A program made the position numbers and the translations under genes. Below are positions 8,147-11,310 of a stretch of DNA of 11,310 bases, one piece after another (position 1 is the stretch's first letter; every line of letters starts with the position of its first letter). The stretch lies in assembly GCA_013695495.1 (NCBI GenBank), contig JACDAK010000074.1, positions 1-11,310 on the forward strand, in the 5' to 3' direction. Origin of the DNA: Blastocatellia bacterium (GTDB lineage: Bacteria > Acidobacteriota > Blastocatellia > Pyrinomonadales > Pyrinomonadaceae). Below the pieces are notes generated by a model. The model was not told the DNA's origin, ran no database searches, and saw nothing but the letters and a program-made list of their open reading frames with translations.

Positions 8147-10810
8147 TTAGACACGATCGGCAGCGTCGGCTTGTTGTTGTTGTTCTTCGAGAATGCGGTC
8201 GCGCATCTCCTGAACGTACTTGATATCGTCCGGAACGCGGTCGGCGAGCGTGACGACGAGTTCCCCTTTGCGGCCGTTCTTAATGGCGTGGCCAATGGCC
8301 TCACGGCTCTCGGGGATGACGCGGACCTGTGCGTTGGAGTCGCTTTTTGCAATACCCTCCTGCAGGAGTTCGACCATCGCTTCCGGCGTTCTTCCTCTAA
8401 GATAATTGCCGCGACGAATAACTATGCGGTCGAAGTTCTCACCGGCGATCAAGCCCATTTCGCGTATATCGTCGTCACGGCGATCTCCCGTTCCGTTCAG
8501 TACGACAGTCCGATATTTGTTCGGCAGTTTGTTGACGAAGCTGATCAAACCGCGGAAGCCTGAGGGGTTATGTGCGTAGTCCATTAGAACCGTTACAGAG
8601 CCGACCTCGACGAAATTGAGACGGCCGGGTGTTTGGGCCGTGCCGGCGTTGAAGGTTGTAAGGCCGACGCGGATGTCTTCGATCGAAATGCCGTGGACGA
8701 AGCACGCAAGAGTAGCGGCTAGCACGTTCTGGATCATGAACTCGGCGCGGCCGCCGTACGTCAGCGGGATATTTGCGACCTTTTCGACGCGCACCTTCCA
8801 CTTCCCTTTCAGGATAGTGACAAAGCCGTTCTCGAAAACGCACGACACGCGACCGCGTTCGGCACGGCGACGGATGTTCGGATGATTCTCGTCCATCGAG
8901 AAACATACGACCTTTCCGTCAACGAGGTCACGCATTTTATAGACGAGCTCATCCTCTGCATTCAACACGGCGTATCCGCGGCGGCCGACGGCCCGGGGCA
9001 CTACAGATTTGACGCGTGCGAGGTCCTCGAGCGTGTTGACGTCCTTAAGCCCAAGGTGGTCTGAATCGATATTGGTAACAACGCCGATGTCGCAATAGTC
9101 GAATCCGAGCCCTGAGCGGATGATGCCGCCGCGTGCGGTTTCGAGCACGGCAACCTCGACGGTCGGATCTTTTAGCACGAGCTGGGCGGAGACGGGGCCG
9201 GTGTTATCACCCTGCACGATCTGCTGATTCTGAATGTAGGTGCCGTCAGTGGTGGTGAATCCGACGGTGCGGCCGCTGCCTTTGAGGACGTGCGCGATGA
9301 GGCGCGTAGTGGTGGTTTTGCCGTTCGTCCCGGTGATGGCAAAGATCGGAATGCGTGCATCGGCTCCCGCCGGGAAGAGCATATCCAGGACGTGCTCGGC
9401 GACGTTGCGGCCGATGCCTTCGCTCGGCGAAAGGTGCATGCGGAAGCCGGGTGCGGCGTTAACCTCGATAATGCCGCCGCCGGTTTCATGCAGCGGCTGG
9501 CTGACGTTGGGTGCGATGATGTCGATACCGGCGACGTCGAGGCCGATGATGCGGGCGATGCGTTCGAACAAGAATACGTTCTCGGGGTGGAGCTCGTCTG
9601 TTCGGTCGATGGCCGTGCCGCCGGTGGAGATGTTGGCGGTTGTTTTGAGCAGAAGCGTCTCGCCCTCGGGCAGGACGCTGTCAATCTCGTAGCCAGCATG
9701 CCGGATGCAGCGAAGCGTCTGGCCGTCGACATCGATCTCGGTCAGCACGTTTTCGTGGCCGTAGCCGCGACGCGGGTCGGCATTGGTCTCGTCGATGAGT
9801 TCCTGAACGGTGCTTTTGCCGTTGCCGATGACGTGTGCCGGAACCCGTTCCGCGACGGCGATGAGGCGATTGTTGACGACGAGGGCTCGGAAGTCGGCAC
9901 CGGTAAGCTGCTTTTCGACGATGACCCAGCGACCGTATTCGCGAGCCTTCGCGAAAGCGACGCGGGCGTCCTCAAGCGAGTGCACGCCCACCGTCGCACC
10001 CTTTCCATGGTTGCCGTCGAGCGGCTTGATCACGATCGGATAACCGATGCGCTCCAGCGTACTTTCAAGTTCTTCTTCCTCCCGGATCCGGAAGCCTTTA
10101 GGAACCGGCACGCCCATATCGCCGAGCAGCGTCTTGGTCGCGTGCTTGTTGCCGGCGATGTCGACGGCGATCATATTGGTGTTGGCGGTGGTCGTTGCCT
10201 GAATCCGCTTCTGATAGACGCCGTAACCGAGTTGGACGAGCGACTGATCGTTGAGGCGAATGTAGGGAATGTTACGGGAAACAGCCTCGTCGATGATTGC
10301 ACCGGTCGAGGGGCCAAAGCGTACCACTTCGCGGATCTCGCGCATTCGTTGGATGTCTTCAGCGATTCCTGTTTTTATCTCGTCGAGCGCAATTCCTTCC
10401 GCAAGGTCGGTAAAGAGCTTTACCGCGGCCCTTCCGGCGAATTGGCCGACCTGATCTTCGTAATAGCTGAAAACGACGTTATAGATCCCGCGAGTGTCGG
10501 TTTCGCGTGTGCGGCCGTAGCCCGTATCCATACCGGCCAGCGTCTGCAATTCAAGCGCGAAGTGCTCAATGACGTGGCCCGCCCAAGTACCTTCCTGAAC
10601 GCGTCGCAGGAAGCCGCCTTCTTCCTGATAGCTGCAGCCGTGCGTGAGCAGCGACGGAATTACATCGTTCATGCGGCCGTAGAAGCCCTCGATCTTGTCG
10701 GTCGGCATATCTTCATAAGCACCAATGTCGAGGCGCATTATGATGAGCTTCTTCCAGTAGCCGCTCCAGTAATTAGGGCCGCGAAGAGTACGGATCTCCA
10801 GAATTTCCAT
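8147..10810 (-). CDS. cphA: Cyanophycin synthetase
   Basis: CphA polymerises Asp and Arg into cyanophycin (a poly-Asp backbone with Arg on each side chain), a cytoplasmic nitrogen and carbon store, using two ATP per dipeptide unit. The 887 residues match the usual length. The N-terminal domain (about 1-160) starts MEILEIRTLRGPNYWS. An ATP-grasp domain follows (about 200-480; IKPLDGNHGKGATVG at 261-275, and GGGIIEVNAAPGFRMH at 444-459). The last domain is Mur-ligase-like (about 488-887): P-loop GTNGKTT at 494-500, the CphA signature LETARGGIIRSGLGFD at 556-571, NIDSDHLG at 580-587 and MDYAHNPSG at 743-751. The tail ends in four Gln and a short Ala/Asp stretch. The ATG at 10810 gives the canonical N-terminus but no Shine-Dalgarno sequence is visible. 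It follows cphB by 95 nt on the same strand, the common cphB-cphA arrangement. Confidence 0.97.
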   Translation of the reverse strand: MEILEIRTLRGPNYWSGYWKKLIIMRLDIGAYEDMPTDKIEGFYGRMNDVIPSLLTHGCSYQEEGGFLRRVQEGTWAGHVIEHFALELQTLAGMDTGYGRTRETDTRGIYNVVFSYYEDQVGQFAGRAAVKLFTDLAEGIALDEIKTGIAEDIQRMREIREVVRFGPSTGAIIDEAVSRNIPYIRLNDQSLVQLGYGVYQKRIQATTTANTNMIAVDIAGNKHATKTLLGDMGVPVPKGFRIREEEELESTLERIGYPIVIKPLDGNHGKGATVGVHSLEDARVAFAKAREYGRWVIVEKQLTGADFRALVVNNRLIAVAERVPAHVIGNGKSTVQELIDETNADPRRGYGHENVLTEIDVDGQTLRCIRHAGYEIDSVLPEGETLLLKTTANISTGGTAIDRTDELHPENVFLFERIARIIGLDVAGIDIIAPNVSQPLHETGGGIIEVNAAPGFRMHLSPSEGIGRNVAEHVLDMLFPAGADARIPIFAITGTNGKTTTTRLIAHVLKGSGRTVGFTTTDGTYIQNQQIVQGDNTGPVSAQLVLKDPTVEVAVLETARGGIIRSGLGFDYCDIGVVTNIDSDHLGLKDVNTLEDLARVKSVVPRAVGRRGYAVLNAEDELVYKMRDLVDGKVVCFSMDENHPNIRRRAERGRVSCVFENGFVTILKGKWKVRVEKVANIPLTYGGRAEFMIQNVLAATLACFVHGISIEDIRVGLTTFNAGTAQTPGRLNFVEVGSVTVLMDYAHNPSGFRGLISFVNKLPNKYRTVVLNGTGDRRDDDIREMGLIAGENFDRIVIRRGNYLRGRTPEAMVELLQEGIAKSDSNAQVRVIPESREAIGHAIKNGRKGELVVTLADRVPDDIKYVQEMRDRILEEQQQQADAADRV

Positions 10811-10905
10811 AGAGTTGAAACTTTGAACCTAGACTTAGAACCGTTCGTTCGGAATTACTGATGATAGCAGATAAAGCCCTAATATTTGAATGGTTTGAGA
10901 CCGAA

Positions 10906-11310
10906 TTAGAGGTCGGGGAGCAAGAATTCCTGGGGCGGCTGAAGCGGGTGCCGCTGGATATAATCATAGATGAGGCCGTCGCGCAGAATATGCATCTGAA
11001 CACCGCAGACGCTGAATGCGTCGTGGTCACCGACCTCGGCTATCTCGTTGTAGCTGATCGCCGAACCGTCCACTATCGTTGCGGAGCCCTGTCCGTAAAC
11101 CTCGAGTATCCCTTTGCCGTCAAGGATGATCGCGGTGTTCTCGTCAATGCCGATCCCTAGGTTGTAGGGATTGTATGAAACGGCAGTCACCAGCCGGCTG
11201 ATGCGGCCGCGCTCGGTGAAATGCTGGTCGATGATGATGTTCTTGAGAAAACCAAGACCGGGCGAAAGGCGGACGGAGTTCTTTTGCGGATGCGATGTCG
11301 ATTCGCCGCG
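10906..11310 (-). CDS. cphB: Cyanophycinase, partial (N-terminus outside window)
   Basis: Cyanophycinase is a serine exopeptidase (family S51) that releases beta-Asp-Arg dipeptides from cyanophycin. Only the last 134 codons are in the window. The frame is open from the edge and ends TAA at 10908-10906. Recognisable family stretches are SPGLGFLKNIIIDQHF, RGRISRLVTAV, and NPYNLGIGIDENTAII, followed by the strand-rich end with GQGSATIVDGS. The catalytic Ser region (GTSAGA-type) would lie outside the window and cannot be checked. The protein ends FLLPDL. The gene lies 95 nt upstream of cphA on the same strand. The 95-nt gap has no terminator-like hairpin, so the two are probably cotranscribed. 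Confidence 0.92.
   Translation of the reverse strand, partial: RGESTSHPQKNSVRLSPGLGFLKNIIIDQHFTERGRISRLVTAVSYNPYNLGIGIDENTAIILDGKGILEVYGQGSATIVDGSAISYNEIAEVGDHDAFSVCGVQMHILRDGLIYDYIQRHPLQPPQEFLLPDL

Noticed and set aside
8172..8184. Short TTG repeat run as a microsatellite
   Set aside because: It encodes the four-Gln tail of CphA in frame and is too short to be called a repeat.
9290..10861. A 523-codon open frame on the plus strand antisense to cphA
   Set aside because: It has no recognisable domain and is the mirror of a high-GC gene whose minus-strand frame carries every cyanophycin synthetase motif. Long antisense frames are expected there.

Overview
The window looks like a chromosomal segment of a free-living Gram-negative bacterium. 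The conserved order ispE, tRNA-Gln, prs, rplY(ctc), pth is widespread in bacteria. Combined with a cyanophycin cphB-cphA pair outside a cyanobacterial setting, a GEMM-type riboswitch and moderately high GC, it suggests Acidobacteriota (perhaps a Blastocatellia-like lineage). That placement is an inference of low to moderate confidence; no rRNA or species marker is present.

Left part (1-3204, minus strand): a housekeeping block, read right to left. It holds ispE (isoprenoid synthesis), tRNA-Gln(UUG), prs (PRPP synthesis), rplY/ctc (5S rRNA-binding ribosomal protein) and the N-terminal two thirds of pth (peptidyl-tRNA hydrolase), which runs off the window. A strong intrinsic terminator sits between the tRNA and prs, and a candidate prs promoter is embedded in its hairpin. 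A second, near-perfect terminator separates ispE from the next gene.

Middle (3228-4003, minus strand): one secreted CAP/SCP-domain protein gene preceded by what reads as a GEMM-I (cyclic di-GMP class I) riboswitch. The aptamer ends 2 nt before the Shine-Dalgarno sequence of a TTG start codon. This gene and its terminator look like a single-gene, cyclic-dinucleotide-controlled unit.

Middle to right (4004-7919, plus strand): a metal-responsive merR gene broken by a single-base frameshift, a MerR-type long-spacer promoter, and a large Cu+ P1B-type ATPase. The ATPase has two YHS domains and a heavy-metal-binding domain at its N-terminus in place of the usual ferredoxin-like HMA domain. It is followed after 14 nt by an Ntn-hydrolase isoaspartyl peptidase/asparaginase.

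Right part (8147-11310, minus strand): cyanophycin synthetase (cphA) and, upstream of it, the C-terminal part of cyanophycinase (cphB). Together with the convergent isoaspartyl peptidase, the right half could encode making cyanophycin, cutting it to beta-Asp-Arg, and hydrolysing that dipeptide. No gene-free stretch exceeds 300 bases; the longest is 7920-8146. No CRISPR array, transposase or rRNA was seen.
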